5,316 bases of DNA from Thermoplasmata archaeon. GTDB lineage: Archaea > Thermoplasmatota > Thermoplasmata > Thermoplasmatales > Thermoplasmataceae. The notes under the pieces were generated by a model that saw only the letters and a program-made list of their open reading frames with translations, ran no database searches and had not been told where the DNA came from. Positions 1 through 5,316 of the stretch are shown piece by piece (positions within the stretch are counted from its first letter, which is position 1; every line of letters begins with the position of its first letter). Made by a program: the position numbers and the translations under genes. The DNA lies in contig JAKBQK010000227.1 in NCBI GenBank assembly GCA_021835265.1, forward strand, positions 1 through 5,316, in the 5' to 3' direction.

Positions 1-284
1 AAGCGTATGGTTTTTTAAACATTGAACCATTTAGCATATTTTCAAGTTCAGTATTGGAAAAATACAGATTTGACGAAAATATTAAGAATTCGTTGGAAGA
101 CACTGATTTTTCGTTTCAACTCTATAAAAATAATGTATCAGTAAAGGAATTGGATACGAATATCATCCATAAAGGTAATAGTTCATTTTCAAAAATCAAT
201 AAAAGAAATCTTCTTAGCGGAACTTATAATAAACAAGATTATTGTAACAACATAAATTACCTTTACAAGAAATATTACGGATGA
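1..284 (+). CDS. Glycosyltransferase family 2, C-terminal end (partial, begins before the window)
   Basis: The reading frame is open from base 3 to the TGA at 282-284, giving about 93 residues with no start of its own, so it is the tail of a longer gene. The TTG at 54 lies inside this frame and is not a likely start. The visible part contains F-S-I-F-S-S, then F-D-E-N, then E-D-T-D, the acidic motif found late in the catalytic domain of GT-A/family-2 enzymes. The same pattern (IFSS, FDDFF, EDTD, then G-S and basic residues) occurs in the complete family-2 enzyme encoded at 2374-3360, so the two are paralogues. Role by family: transfer of a sugar from a nucleotide donor onto a growing glycan, usually at the cytoplasmic face of the membrane. 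The donor and acceptor cannot be read from this fragment. The gene ends only 3 bp before the inverted end of an IS remnant, and the last codons could have been altered by that insertion. Confidence 0.75.
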   Translation, partial: AYGFLNIEPFSIFSSSVLEKYRFDENIKNSLEDTDFSFQLYKNNVSVKELDTNIIHKGNSSFSKINKRNLLSGTYNKQDYCNNINYLYKKYYG

Positions 285-287
285 TTT

Positions 288-304
288 AAACTTGAGTTTT
301 GCAA
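288..304 (+). repeat. Left terminal inverted repeat of IS copy A
   Basis: The segment reads AAACTTGAGTTTTGCAA. The reverse complement of the right end of copy A (897-913) is AAACTTGATTTTCGCAA (15 of 17 identical), and that of copy B (4654-4670) is AGACTTGAGTTTCGCAA (15 of 17 identical). This three-way match supports its being the left end of the element. Confidence 0.65.
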
Positions 305-383
305 CCGATTCTTAGTGGATGGAATTGTACAACGCTCGATTTTATAACATTAATATCTTGCATCATGGAGCATTTTTTATTAT

Positions 384-430
384 AACTTGATTTCCGCATG
401 ACAAACTTTAGCATTGTTTCATGCGGAATC
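384..430. repeat. Stem-loop that starts with a second copy of the IS inverted end
   Basis: Bases 389-401 and 420-430 form an imperfect hairpin (GATTTCCGCATGA against TCATGCGGAATC, one bulged T). Weaker pairing continues inward, ACAAAC with GTTT, around a loop near 407-415. The left arm, from about 385, reads AACTTGATTTCCGCATGA and closely matches the right-end inverted repeat of copy A (AACTTGATTTTCGCAAGA, 16 of 18). It may be the end of another element nested in copy A, a MITE-like palindrome, or an internal transposase-binding site. It also lies about 100 bp after the glycosyltransferase stop codon, but no T-run follows, so a terminator is less likely. Confidence 0.5.
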
Positions 431-469
431 TATATTTGACAATGTTTATTGTAAATCATCAGAATTTAT

Positions 470-760
470 GTATGTGCACATTTACGTATTCTTGGGTATG
501 TCTTACCTAATGTTTTCAAGAATTTGGTAAACTTCCCAACTCTCCGATGAAATGTATCTTTTTCTCGTATCCACTCTAACCGGAACAGCATGCAGAGTGT
601 TAAAAGATTTTCGTATGCTCTCCATTGTTGTTCCTGTACGCTTTTCCATGATCCGCGAGAGGAGAAAAGACACAAGGTGTCAGACCTCACCGTGGAAATA
701 ACTGCAAAAATATTCTGTGAAATGACTCATGAAGATAGTCTATGTACCCGAATAGGTTGA
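470..760 (+). pseudogene. IS1634/IS4-like transposase, C-terminal fragment, frameshifted (copy A)
   Basis: No single frame is open, but segments in shifting frames follow the better preserved copy at 4252-4527. Near 487-528, V-F-L-G-M-S-Y-L-M-F-S-R-I-W aligns with V-F-Q-G-L-N-L-H-C-F-S-Q-W. Near 608-646, F-V-C-S-P-L-L-F-L-Y-A-F aligns with F-I-C-V-L-S-L-L-L-S. From 677, V-S-D-L-T-V-E ends in M-T-H-E-D-S-L-C-T-R-I-G and a TGA at 758-760. The TGG at the W is followed directly by an in-frame TAA, and a net extra-base shift separates the 648 region from 677. The part around the Y(2)R(3)E(6)K signature of IS4-type DDE transposases is recognisable only by alignment to the other copy. The two N-terminal catalytic aspartates are absent. 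It cannot encode an active enzyme. Confidence 0.65.
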
Positions 761-896
761 ATCGATCGAAATGCTCAATTAGATGTGGATAAAACCACCA
801 GATCGGATACTCTTTGGTGCACTACCAGAATCAAGATAGAAATATAAATAACTCAAGGGACCGCCTGGCACAGTATGACAGACTTTGCCGCAATTC

Positions 897-913
897 TTGC
901 GAAAATCAAGTTT
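897..913 (+). repeat. Right terminal inverted repeat of IS copy A
   Basis: The segment TTGCGAAAATCAAGTTT is the inverted partner of 288-304 and matches the right end of copy B at 4654-4670. The wider block 887-913 agrees with 4644-4670 at 24 of 27 bases, and similarity stops just after it, which marks the element boundary. Confidence 0.65.
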
Positions 914-938
914 ATATGTTCTATTTAGAAGATCGCCT

Positions 939-946
939 TAAAAAAG
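939..946 (-). terminator. Possible T-run terminator after the GT4 gene
   Basis: On the - strand a run of six T (complement of A at 940-945) lies about 6-11 nt after the TAA of the gene ending at 951. Archaeal intrinsic termination needs only a T-rich stretch, so this is compatible, but the run is short and there is no further support. Confidence 0.25.
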
Positions 947-950
947 TGGA

Positions 951-1985
951 TTATATTTGTTTATATAATGTGTTCATTTCTTCTTTGAATCGATCAAAGG
1001 AATATTTTTTAGCTTTCTGAAATCCGAGGTTAATCAAGTTGTCTCGAACATCAATGGCCTCTCTTATACCTTTCGCTAATTTTATTGGAGTGGGCTCAAC
1101 TAGAACCGCTGCGTTTTCAGCGATCTCATGAAAAGTAGCAATGTCAGATGCTACTACTGGTAAGCCAACTGTCATGGCTTCAGCCAGGGGGAAGCCGAAG
1201 CCTTCGTCAAGTGATGGAAATAGAAGCACATCACACGCATTATAAATCATGTTCAGCTTTTCGTCATCGATATTACTAAATGAGTAAGAATCACCAATCG
1301 GTCTGCCAACCCTCACAAGATTATACTCTTCCCCGAGTAATTGCATTGTTTCAGTAACTGCCTTAAGATTTTTCCTTGGGCTTTCTGAAGATACATTCAG
1401 AACAAGTTTTTTGTCCTCTGGTAAACCCAATAACTTTCTTATTAAGATGCGGTCATTTAGTAACTTGAAAGTGCTTGAAACTGGGGGATAGATCACATTA
1501 ATTTTTCCATCAATTCCGAATTTCAGTAACTGAGATTTAACAAATTGTGATATTGTAACTATTCTTTCACCGGAGGAGATTTTTTTTAAGTTTTTCTCAA
1601 GGATTCTTCTTAACCTTGCGTCGGAATTGTATTTTGGGTCTATGCCAAAGAGATCGTGAACCGTGTAAAAGTATCTATTGGTGACATTTAGGTGAGGAAT
1701 TCCTTGTGATGAATAATGTATTATAGTGTCGCGCGTAATTTTATTCTCAATCTGTTTTCCTATGCTATTAAGAAAAAGTGATGGGAATCTGTGATTCATA
1801 TACCATCCGTTTCCTATCTTGGGAAATGATTTATTTGAAATCACGCTTCCCGGATATTTAAGAGGGTCAATTGATGAATCAAGATTTAAAGAGAAGAGTT
1901 TTGCATTAGTGGCACTGGCAATGTCCATAGCGTAGCGGCCTAAGCCCGTATATTTAGTTGATTCATTAATTATAGCGAAGTTCAT
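951..1985 (-). CDS. Glycosyltransferase, GT4-like family (GT-B fold)
   Basis: A 344-residue protein, complete, starting at the ATG 1983-1985. The N-terminal Rossmann domain begins M-N-F-A-I-I-N-E and has the glycine-rich G-L-G-R-Y at 14-18, then T-V-H-D at 108-111. The linker region has I-S-Q-F at 145-148 and V-I-Y-P-P-V at 164-169. The C-terminal donor-binding domain has R-K-N at 204-206, V-G-R at 226-228 and the retaining-GT signature E-x7-E (E261 and E269 in E-G-F-G-F-P-L-A-E), followed by G-L-P-V-V-A-S. By family it transfers a sugar from a nucleotide-sugar donor with retention of configuration onto a lipid- or protein-linked glycan at the cytoplasmic face. The substrate is unknown. The stretch between V-G-R and the conserved Y248 is about 12 residues shorter than in the other GT4 gene here. 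No Shine-Dalgarno is visible, and a TATA-like box at 2006-2013 fits a leaderless start. It ends 37 bp from IS copy A. Confidence 0.92.
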   Translation of the reverse strand: MNFAIINESTKYTGLGRYAMDIASATNAKLFSLNLDSSIDPLKYPGSVISNKSFPKIGNGWYMNHRFPSLFLNSIGKQIENKITRDTIIHYSSQGIPHLNVTNRYFYTVHDLFGIDPKYNSDARLRRILEKNLKKISSGERIVTISQFVKSQLLKFGIDGKINVIYPPVSSTFKLLNDRILIRKLLGLPEDKKLVLNVSSESPRKNLKAVTETMQLLGEEYNLVRVGRPIGDSYSFSNIDDEKLNMIYNACDVLLFPSLDEGFGFPLAEAMTVGLPVVASDIATFHEIAENAAVLVEPTPIKLAKGIREAIDVRDNLINLGFQKAKKYSFDRFKEEMNTLYKQI

Positions 1986-2373
1986 CGGGTATATACATTA
2001 TTAAAATATTAAATAATTTCCTTGTTAGTTCCAATATTTCGTTATCAAGGCTTTAATCTAATTATAAATTCCTTAGATAGTCAACCTTCGGTAAACGCAA
2101 CTTAGTTTTTCGTAAGAGCGATCTTACCGTGATAAAATGAATGGAAAAAAAGACAAATTGAATGCATTAATTTCCTTGGTGTCTTAATCTGGATAATATA
2201 CATTCTAATCCCGTGATGCACACAATATTTTTTATAAATATCCATTCCTATATACCTGAGGTCAACCGCTCTTTAATGAAAATTCCACTATAACAATGAG
2301 AGGATCTTAAATTTTCCTATTCCAAGCTCTCAAGCATACCATCACTCTCTGAAGAGCCAAACACTATAAATAA
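1986..2373. other. Spacer between the two complete glycosyltransferase genes
   Basis: 388 bp without a convincing gene. The only contents I can support are the promoter-like box near 2006-2021 for the downstream gene and a small perfect hairpin at 2112-2127 (GTAAGA, loop GCGA, TCTTAC). The longest frames are short, for example a 16-codon ATG frame near 2137 on the + strand, and resemble nothing I recognise. The length is large for two same-strand genes of related function and may hold decayed sequence. Confidence 0.5.
2006..2021 (-). promoter_or_regulatory. Archaeal TATA/BRE-like promoter for the GT4 gene
   Basis: Read on the - strand, GGAAATTATTTAATAT lies 21-36 nt upstream of the ATG at 1985. 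This gives a purine-rich BRE-like GGAAA followed by a TATA-like TTTAATAT. That spacing puts the transcription start at or next to the start codon, as in leaderless archaeal genes. The region is AT-rich throughout, so the match could be chance. Confidence 0.45.
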
Positions 2374-3360
2374 TTATAAAAGTTCACTAAGCCTTTTCTC
2401 CCACTTTGCAGAAAAATATATTAATGACGCTAAACTTCTTAGCCTTCGGTCGGATCTCATTCCAAAAGTTGAGCCCTTAAAGTCTCCAACTTTATAGTTC
2501 ATTATAAAAGATTTGACAGAATTTATTGTTACTCTGAGCGCTAAATCTGTATCTTCCGTTTGGTTTAAAAAAAAATCGTCGAAAATTTTACTACTTTCTG
2601 TCCCAATAAACATCGACGAAAAAATCATGAAGCTTCTTAATTCTATGTACTTCAACTTTTTTTTATAGAATATAGATTTAAAGAGTTCTGCACCGACAGG
2701 GAAATATCGAATATTAAAGCGTTTACAAATATATAAATATTCCTTCCCATAACGTGTCAAACGCAAATATATTTGAAATAGATAATTGGGTTCTACAATT
2801 TTCATGGGAATAGAATGGTATATAGACGACTTTGTATAAACGACATCTACATTTTTTATCTTAGATAACTCATTTTTAAGAATATTAACTTCATCAATCT
2901 TATACATATCATCATTTGACACCACTACCCATCTCGGGCTGTATTCCATTGCTTTCCTTATACCAACATTACAGTTGTGCGCATAGTTGAAATAAGGATC
3001 TGGAACTTCACCGCTTTCCACGAAAATCATGTGAAGGCCTTTGAAGATATTTTCTCTGCACTCTTTTGCATATTTACCGTTGAAATCCGCGGTTGGTATT
3101 ACAACAATGATATCCTTGTCGCCTTTCACCTCATGAATGTTAGCTACACCTTTTGGTCTCTCCTTCATCCATTGGATTAGCTCTTCACGGTTCTCAAAGC
3201 CATCATAAAATTCAATGATTCTTTTAGGATCATCGCTGGTGAAGTAGTTGTTGCGGTAATCCACCAAGCTAAAAAAAATTTTTGTCATAGTTACTTCAAC
3301 GGGACAAAATAGACGGCTTTTTTTTGATATCATATTATCTCTTGTAATTTCATTTATCAT
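2374..3360 (-). CDS. Glycosyltransferase family 2 (GT-A fold) with an N-terminal extension
   Basis: About 328 residues from the ATG at 3358-3360. A TTG two codons upstream (3364-3366) would also fit. An internal ATG at 3286-3288, giving M-T-K-I-F-F-S-L-V-D-Y, is a serious alternative. I prefer 3360 because a TATA-like box sits 22-32 nt before it. Counting from 3366: about 85 residues of extension (N-R-E-E-L-I-Q-W-M and E-R-P-K-G at 59-73) precede the usual first strand I-I-V-V-I-P-T at 86-92. Next come F-N-Y-A-H-N-C-N-V-G-I at 126-136, a DXD-like N-D-D at 151-153 after V-V-V-S, and E-D-T-D at 271-274. The tail is basic and matches the partial gene at 1-284. Family role: sugar transfer from a nucleotide donor with a divalent metal, inverting, in cell-surface glycan or protein N-glycan assembly. 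This extended family-2 type looks like one I associate with Thermoplasmatales. No membrane anchor or signal peptide stands out. Confidence 0.88.
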   Translation of the reverse strand: MINEITRDNMISKKSRLFCPVEVTMTKIFFSLVDYRNNYFTSDDPKRIIEFYDGFENREELIQWMKERPKGVANIHEVKGDKDIIVVIPTADFNGKYAKECRENIFKGLHMIFVESGEVPDPYFNYAHNCNVGIRKAMEYSPRWVVVSNDDMYKIDEVNILKNELSKIKNVDVVYTKSSIYHSIPMKIVEPNYLFQIYLRLTRYGKEYLYICKRFNIRYFPVGAELFKSIFYKKKLKYIELRSFMIFSSMFIGTESSKIFDDFFLNQTEDTDLALRVTINSVKSFIMNYKVGDFKGSTFGMRSDRRLRSLASLIYFSAKWEKRLSELL

Positions 3361-3381
3361 TTGCAATCGGTTTAACCCCTA

Positions 3382-3400
3382 TTTATTATTAATATTTTAC
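3382..3400 (-). promoter_or_regulatory. TATA-like promoter for the family-2 glycosyltransferase gene
   Basis: On the - strand GTAAAATATTAATAATAAA lies 22-40 nt before the ATG at 3360, with TTAATAAT in the box A position and a purine-containing GTAAAA upstream. It supports a start at 3360 or 3366 with little or no leader. As in the rest of this AT-rich DNA, chance matches are possible. Confidence 0.4.
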
Positions 3401-3427
3401 ATTTAGACCTATGGCGGACATAAGCCG

Positions 3428-4200
3428 TTAGATCATTCTGTGGCTTCTCCTTGACGAATAAGCCTGTTCCATGAATTTCGGCGGATACAGAGTATTAGGA
3501 AGTGAATCTTTAATCAGATTCTCTGTTCCTATTTTCATCAACTCTTTTTTCTTTTGCGTAGTCATGCCTTTCTTCTTGAACGGTTTTCTAACCTTTCAGA
3601 AGTCAGATGCAATGTAATTGGAACCGAAAACGATCTTCACGTGCTCTGATTTCCCCCATATTCTGGAACAGCACCAGCGATTCACGGCGTCAACGCTCAT
3701 TAAAAAATATCCGAAATTGGCCACTCAAATTCCCTACCTGTATTTACATTTTTATCCACTTTATTCCTCCATTTTCATTGTAGGAAATACACTGGAAGAA
3801 CAGGTTGGATTCTTCCCTTGTAAATGGCAGATATCAGTTCTCTTCAACTATCTTGAGTCTGAACCTGGAATACGTCTTGATTCTACATTCCAGCCTTTTT
3901 AGATCTTAGTCACGCTTCAGTGTCTGAACAAGCTTCATTGCAGATGTGTAATATACCTGAATATCAGTTCGGATTGCACACATTCTGAGTGCAATTGACA
4001 GGTATGTCTTCCCCGAACATAGAGGTCCCATGAATACGACATTCTCATTGTTGTGTATATACCATATAGTAATGAGATCGCCCATCACTGATTTATCAAA
4101 GGAAGTTTGGAATAAGAAATCAAAATCATCCACATGGTTTTTCGAACTGGAAGCCTCACAAGTTGAGCATGTTTTCCGTCTTCTTTGGAAGCATGTGCTT
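3428..4200 (-). pseudogene. istB: IS21-family IstB-like ATPase, multiply broken
   Basis: IstB is the AAA+ helper of the IS21 transposase IstA. From the N-terminal side on the - strand: R-L-P-V-R-K-T-M near 4135-4157 is followed, after a shift, by D-D-F-D-F from about 4132. This is the usual P-x-x-K-T-x-D-D-F-D-F block. Walker A G-P-L-C-S-G-K-T is at 4005-4028. A TAA (3906-3908) interrupts the frame, which then continues R-I-K-T-Y-S-R-F to a TGA at 3834-3836, where the Walker B D-E-x-G should be. Y-L-P-F-T-R-E-E-S-N-L-F-F-Q follows directly. Further shifts lead to E-F-E-W-P near 3735 and to a last segment (V-F-G-S-N-Y-I, then a basic tail) with a TGA at 3596-3598 and the final TAA at 3428-3430. 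The first 70 or so residues are missing or unrecognisable. No istA is present. Whether the basic tail of about 45-60 residues belongs to istB is unsure. It is non-functional. Confidence 0.75.
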
Positions 4201-4251
4201 TAAGTCCCCCGGAGTGATGATGATCAAGTATCTCCATAACAGGTTTTTCAT

Positions 4252-4527
4252 GTGTTTCAAGGATTGAATCTGCATTGCTTTTCACAGTGGAAAATCGAAC
4301 GATCATTCCGTACCATAAAATCGTTCATTGAAATAAGACCGGTATACCACAGGAAATCTGAGACAATAAAAGCACATGTGTTCATATGCGTATTGTCTCT
4401 TCTGCTTTCAATGATGATTGAGAATAGACACACGGTGTCAGGCCTCACCTTGGAAAGAACTGAAAAATTATTCTATGAAATCACTCATGAAGATAATCTA
4501 CGGGCCCGATTCGGTGAGTTGGTCTAA
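4252..4527 (+). pseudogene. IS1634/IS4-like transposase, C-terminal fragment (copy B)
   Basis: An open frame of 91 codons from GTG 4252 to TAA 4525-4527; the GTG is only where the frame opens and is not a real start. The segment W-K-I-E-R-S-F-R-T-I-K carries the final catalytic glutamate (codon 4297-4299) and its E(6)K spacing, typical of IS4/IS1634 DDE transposases. It is followed by R-P-V-Y-H-R-K-S, by A-H-V-F-I-C-V-L-S-L-L-L and by a conserved tail T-H-E-D-N-L-R-A-R-F-G. In the Y(2)R(3)E(6)K signature, the positions expected to be Y and R are C (codon 4276) and Q (codon 4285). The D, D part and more than three quarters of a normal transposase are missing. The fragment starts about 50 bp from the istB remnant, head to head with it, so one element probably landed in or recombined with the other. 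Confidence 0.75.
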
Positions 4528-4653
4528 ACATTCGATTAGATAGTGATAAAGCCACCAGATCGCATACCGGTTGGTACACTATCAGAGTCAGACTAAAGAT
4601 ATAAGGAAGTCACAGAATTGACTTTGTCAATATGGCACAGATCGCCACAATTC

Positions 4654-4670
4654 TTGCGAAACTCAAGTCT
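4654..4670 (+). repeat. Right terminal inverted repeat of IS copy B
   Basis: TTGCGAAACTCAAGTCT corresponds to the right end of copy A at 897-913 and, inverted, to the left end at 288-304. Similarity between the copies ends here. Confidence 0.6.
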
Positions 4671-4780
4671 TAATTCTTTTCCGTTTTTTTCCTATTATGA
4701 GAAAAACATTTCGGTGGAGATCGATAAAATTCTAAGAAATGAGTTCTGTAGATTTGGCCGAGCTACACTTATGACTCTTT

Positions 4781-5316
4781 TTAATAATCATTTAGAGTTA
4801 AATTAATAACTTTAGACAAAGATTGGAATTGCTTATCTTTAGAGAACTCTAGAACCTTTTTTTTCTCCTTATTAATGTAATATTTTTGTAATGATTCATC
4901 CAAACTAATTTCAATTATTGCCCTAGACATGCACTCAATATCATAAGGGTCACAGATAATTCCGGAATCTCCTACAACTTCTGGAATGGATGTTTTATTG
5001 GATGCTATTATGGGAGTTCCCGAAGCCATTGCCTCTACAAGCGGTATACCAAATCCCTCTGATAAAGATGGAAAGATGAAAAAATTGCAACCCCGGTAAA
5101 GTTCTGAGAGGATTTTTATATCTACATTTCCTAGTGATATGACTCTTCTTTGTAACCCGAGGTCAATTATCAGTTTATTAATCCTAAAATTTCTACCAAC
5201 CCTGATTAATTTAAAGTTTGTCGGTAACTTTGTGATCAGCTTCAATACAGTTTCAACATTTTTATTAGCGCCGTCTCCTCCTACGCTTAATATTAAGATA
5301 TCTTTCTCATTTAGAT
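4781..5316 (-). CDS. Glycosyltransferase, GT4-like family, C-terminal half (partial, begins beyond the right edge)
   Basis: The frame is open on the - strand from base 5314 to the TAA at 4781-4783, giving 177 residues with no start inside the window; the TTG at 5243-5245 is internal. The visible part is the GT-B donor-binding domain. It opens with [10 protein letters not shown], then N-K-N (the place of the usual R-K-N), [12 protein letters not shown] before L-S-E-L-Y, and F-I-F-P-S. The E-x7-E signature follows in E-G-F-G-I-P-L-V-E (glutamates encoded at 5057-5059 and 5033-5035), then G-T-P-I-I-A-S and P-E-V-V-G-D. Family role: retaining sugar transfer from a nucleotide donor in glycan assembly; substrate unknown. 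It is a paralogue of the enzyme encoded at 951-1985 and shares the layout of having its 3' end close to the right end of an IS remnant (110 bp here). Confidence 0.9.
   Translation of the reverse strand, partial: LNEKDILILSVGGDGANKNVETVLKLITKLPTNFKLIRVGRNFRINKLIIDLGLQRRVISLGNVDIKILSELYRGCNFFIFPSLSEGFGIPLVEAMASGTPIIASNKTSIPEVVGDSGIICDPYDIECMSRAIIEISLDESLQKYYINKEKKKVLEFSKDKQFQSLSKVINLTLNDY

Larger units (their letters stand above)
288..913 (+). mobile_element. Decayed IS1634/IS4-like insertion sequence remnant, copy A
   Basis: About 626 bp bounded by inverted ends: 288-304 on the left and 897-913 on the right match as inverted repeats at 15 of 17 positions. Inside is the wreck of a transposase 3' end (about 470-760, + strand), then a non-coding stretch to the right end. 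Both the coding and non-coding parts align with the second remnant at 4252-4670. For example, 677-757 against 4435-4515 agrees at about 68 of 81 bases by hand count. A complete IS of this type would be roughly 1.5-2 kb, so most of the interior, including the codons for the first catalytic aspartates, has been lost. No convincing target-site duplication is visible next to either end. Family assignment rests on the translated C-terminus of copy B. Confidence 0.7.
4252..4670 (+). mobile_element. IS1634/IS4-like insertion sequence remnant, copy B (right part only)
   Basis: Contains the transposase C-terminal fragment, about 115 bp of non-coding sequence after its stop, and the right inverted end at 4654-4670. 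It is homologous along its length to copy A (about 470-913), in the same orientation. I found no left inverted end. The sequence just upstream belongs to, or is indistinguishable from, the istB remnant on the other strand. Copy B is better preserved than copy A: its transposase frame is still open. Confidence 0.65.

Noticed and set aside
466..690. A 74-codon frame on the - strand, and a second - strand frame at about 503-649 of 48 codons
   Set aside because: The + strand here aligns with the transposase tail of copy B, so both frames are antisense shadows of a decayed transposase.
814..1020. A 68-codon frame on the + strand
   Set aside because: It runs across the IS right end and into the 3' end of the GT4 gene on the other strand, and has no family resemblance.
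2977..3180. A 67-codon frame on the + strand
   Set aside because: It lies wholly antisense to conserved motifs of the family-2 glycosyltransferase.
3410..3430. Possible IS21 terminal repeat (around TGGCGGACATAAGCCG) just beyond the istB stop
   Set aside because: The position is right, but I found no inverted partner in the window, so it cannot be supported.
3618..3902. A 94-codon frame on the + strand
   Set aside because: The opposite strand carries istB motifs (Y-L-P-F-T-R-E-E-S-N-L-F-F-Q and F-E-W-P) through this stretch; the + frame is a shadow and resembles nothing known.
4085..4306. A 73-codon frame on the - strand as a gene of its own
   Set aside because: Its C-terminal part (R-L-P-V-R-K-T-M) is the istB segment just before a frameshift into D-D-F-D-F; its start lies antisense to the copy B transposase.
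4257..4448. A 63-codon frame on the - strand
   Set aside because: It is fully antisense to the recognisable IS1634/IS4 transposase fragment.
4618..4806. A 62-codon frame on the + strand
   Set aside because: It starts inside the IS right end, overlaps the 3' end of the partial GT4 gene, and has no recognisable motif.
1..5316. CRISPR arrays, tRNA or rRNA genes, toxin-antitoxin or defence genes
   Set aside because: No regularly spaced short repeats, no cloverleaf-like segments and no defence-type motifs were seen on either strand.

Overview
The window looks like AT-rich archaeal DNA, probably from a Thermoplasmata-like organism. This is an inference from three things. The glycosyltransferases resemble those of acidophilic Thermoplasmatales. 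The starts of the intact genes have TATA/BRE-like boxes about 20-35 nt upstream and no clear Shine-Dalgarno. The insertion-sequence debris is of IS1634/IS4 and IS21 type. No marker gene is present to prove the lineage.

Layout, left to right: (1) the 3' end of a family-2 glycosyltransferase gene on the + strand (1-284). (2) A decayed IS1634/IS4-like element, copy A (288-913), with matching inverted ends and a wrecked 3' transposase fragment. (3) A complete GT4-type glycosyltransferase on the - strand (951-1985). (4) A 388-bp spacer. (5) A complete family-2 glycosyltransferase on the - strand (2374-3360), whose C-terminus aligns with that of the partial gene at the left edge. (6) A badly broken IS21 istB ATPase gene on the - strand (about 3428-4200). 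(7) A second remnant of the same IS1634/IS4-like element, copy B (4252-4670), in the same orientation as copy A. (8) The C-terminal half of a second GT4-type glycosyltransferase on the - strand, running off the right edge (4781-5316).

The working genes are therefore all glycosyltransferases: two GT-A/family 2 and two GT-B/GT4. They most likely build a surface polysaccharide or the glycan of S-layer or other glycoproteins. No sugar-nucleotide synthesis, flippase or oligosaccharyltransferase gene is visible, so the exact product cannot be stated. The intact genes appear to be transcribed separately, since each has its own long upstream gap and promoter-like box.

The most notable feature is the arrangement. 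Two diverged copies of one IS remnant lie as direct repeats about 3.8 kb apart and bracket two complete glycosyltransferase genes. Both remnants keep only the last part of the transposase plus the right end. I see no evidence for a wholly new system. The points worth a second look are the IS-bracketed glycosyltransferase cassette, the extra inverted-end-like hairpin in copy A, and a structured segment conserved after the transposase stop.
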